Assembly: GCA_017991025.1 (NCBI GenBank)
Contig: JAGNMT010000232.1
Location: 1 to 6,161 of the forward strand
Length of the DNA stretch: 6,161 nt
Direction: 5' to 3'
Source: Verrucomicrobiales bacterium
GTDB taxonomy: Bacteria; Verrucomicrobiota; Verrucomicrobiia; Verrucomicrobiales; DEV007
The notes under the pieces were generated by a model that did no database searches, was not told the origin of the DNA, and saw only the letters and a list, made by a program, of their open reading frames with translations. Of the stretch, positions 6,090 through 6,161 are shown in pieces; position 1 is the first letter of the stretch; the number at the start of each line of letters is the position of its first letter. The position numbers and the translations under genes were made by a program.

Positions 6090-6161
6090 ATGCACGATCC
6101 CTCCGCCGCCCTTGCCGACTTCGTCACTTACGTCCAGACGCATCTGAGCGGCGATGAAAAG
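6090..6161 (+). CDS. Start of a gene cut by the window edge; N-terminus resembles large DNA methyltransferases
   Basis: An ATG at 6090 opens 24 codons without a stop to the window end, reading MHDPSAALADFVTYVQTHLS then GDEK. The pattern of an aromatic/aliphatic helix, then LSGDEK, matches from memory the N-terminus of a family of class I SAM-dependent DNA methyltransferases (Eco57I/type IIG-like), where the text continues GEAQ with a conserved restriction-like domain. That continuation is outside the window, so the assignment rests on a short stretch. Codon use looks coding (mostly G or C at third positions). There is no ribosome-binding site. Divergent from the cytochrome operon. A different product is possible. 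Confidence 0.5.
   Translation, partial: MHDPSAALADFVTYVQTHLSGDEK

Noticed and set aside
5825..6157. Open frames on both strands in the right-hand intergenic region (also 5809-6081 on the minus strand)
   Set aside because: They run through the palindromic repeat and into the start of the gene at 6090. Their products are low-complexity, rich in Arg and Pro, and match nothing known.
1..6161. CRISPR array, tRNA, rRNA or complete insertion sequence
   Set aside because: No regularly spaced repeats, no recognisable tRNA or rRNA sequence and no transposase gene are present in the window.

Overview
The window is a bacterial chromosomal stretch of moderately high GC. Dense single-strand gene clusters, no convincing Shine-Dalgarno sites, a Tat-exported DUF3500 protein next to a small cytochrome c, and palindromic intergenic repeats fit the Planctomycetota-Verrucomicrobiota group best. 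That assignment is tentative, because no phylogenetic marker is present.

Layout. The left edge (to 1289, + strand) is the 3' nine-tenths of an MBOAT/AlgI-type membrane O-acyltransferase whose start lies before the window. It converges on a minus-strand block, and a hairpin at the junction could terminate both sides. Reading the minus strand from right to left, the block holds: a secreted monohaem cytochrome c (5561-5124); a Tat-signal DUF3500 protein (5103-4126); a 147-bp spacer with a perfect hairpin; a full-length class I [4Fe-4S] fumarate hydratase (3978-2353); and a medium-chain, RspB-like zinc dehydrogenase (2341-1316). The right end is about 530 bp without a supported gene. It carries a candidate promoter and operator for the cytochrome gene and a REP/MITE-like palindromic element. 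The first 24 codons of a plus-strand gene that runs out of the window follow; its N-terminus resembles a family of large DNA methyltransferases.

How the genes may work together. The cytochrome c and DUF3500 protein are 20 nt apart and both exported, so they are probably an operon acting outside the cytoplasm, with electron transfer between them as the simplest hypothesis. Fumarase and the dehydrogenase are 11 nt apart and probably co-transcribed in the cytoplasm: one interconverts fumarate and malate, the other probably oxidises a sugar, sugar acid or polyol. Whether all four form one transcript depends on whether the hairpin in the 147-bp spacer terminates.

Most noteworthy: the DUF3500-cytochrome pair, including a perfect but probably accidental P-loop motif in the DUF3500 protein; a dehydrogenase that has lost three of four structural-zinc cysteines; the palindromic repeat element; and the truncated methyltransferase-like gene at the right edge, which may open a defence locus. 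Nothing in the window proves a wholly new system. The DUF3500-cytochrome pair is the best candidate for undescribed biochemistry.
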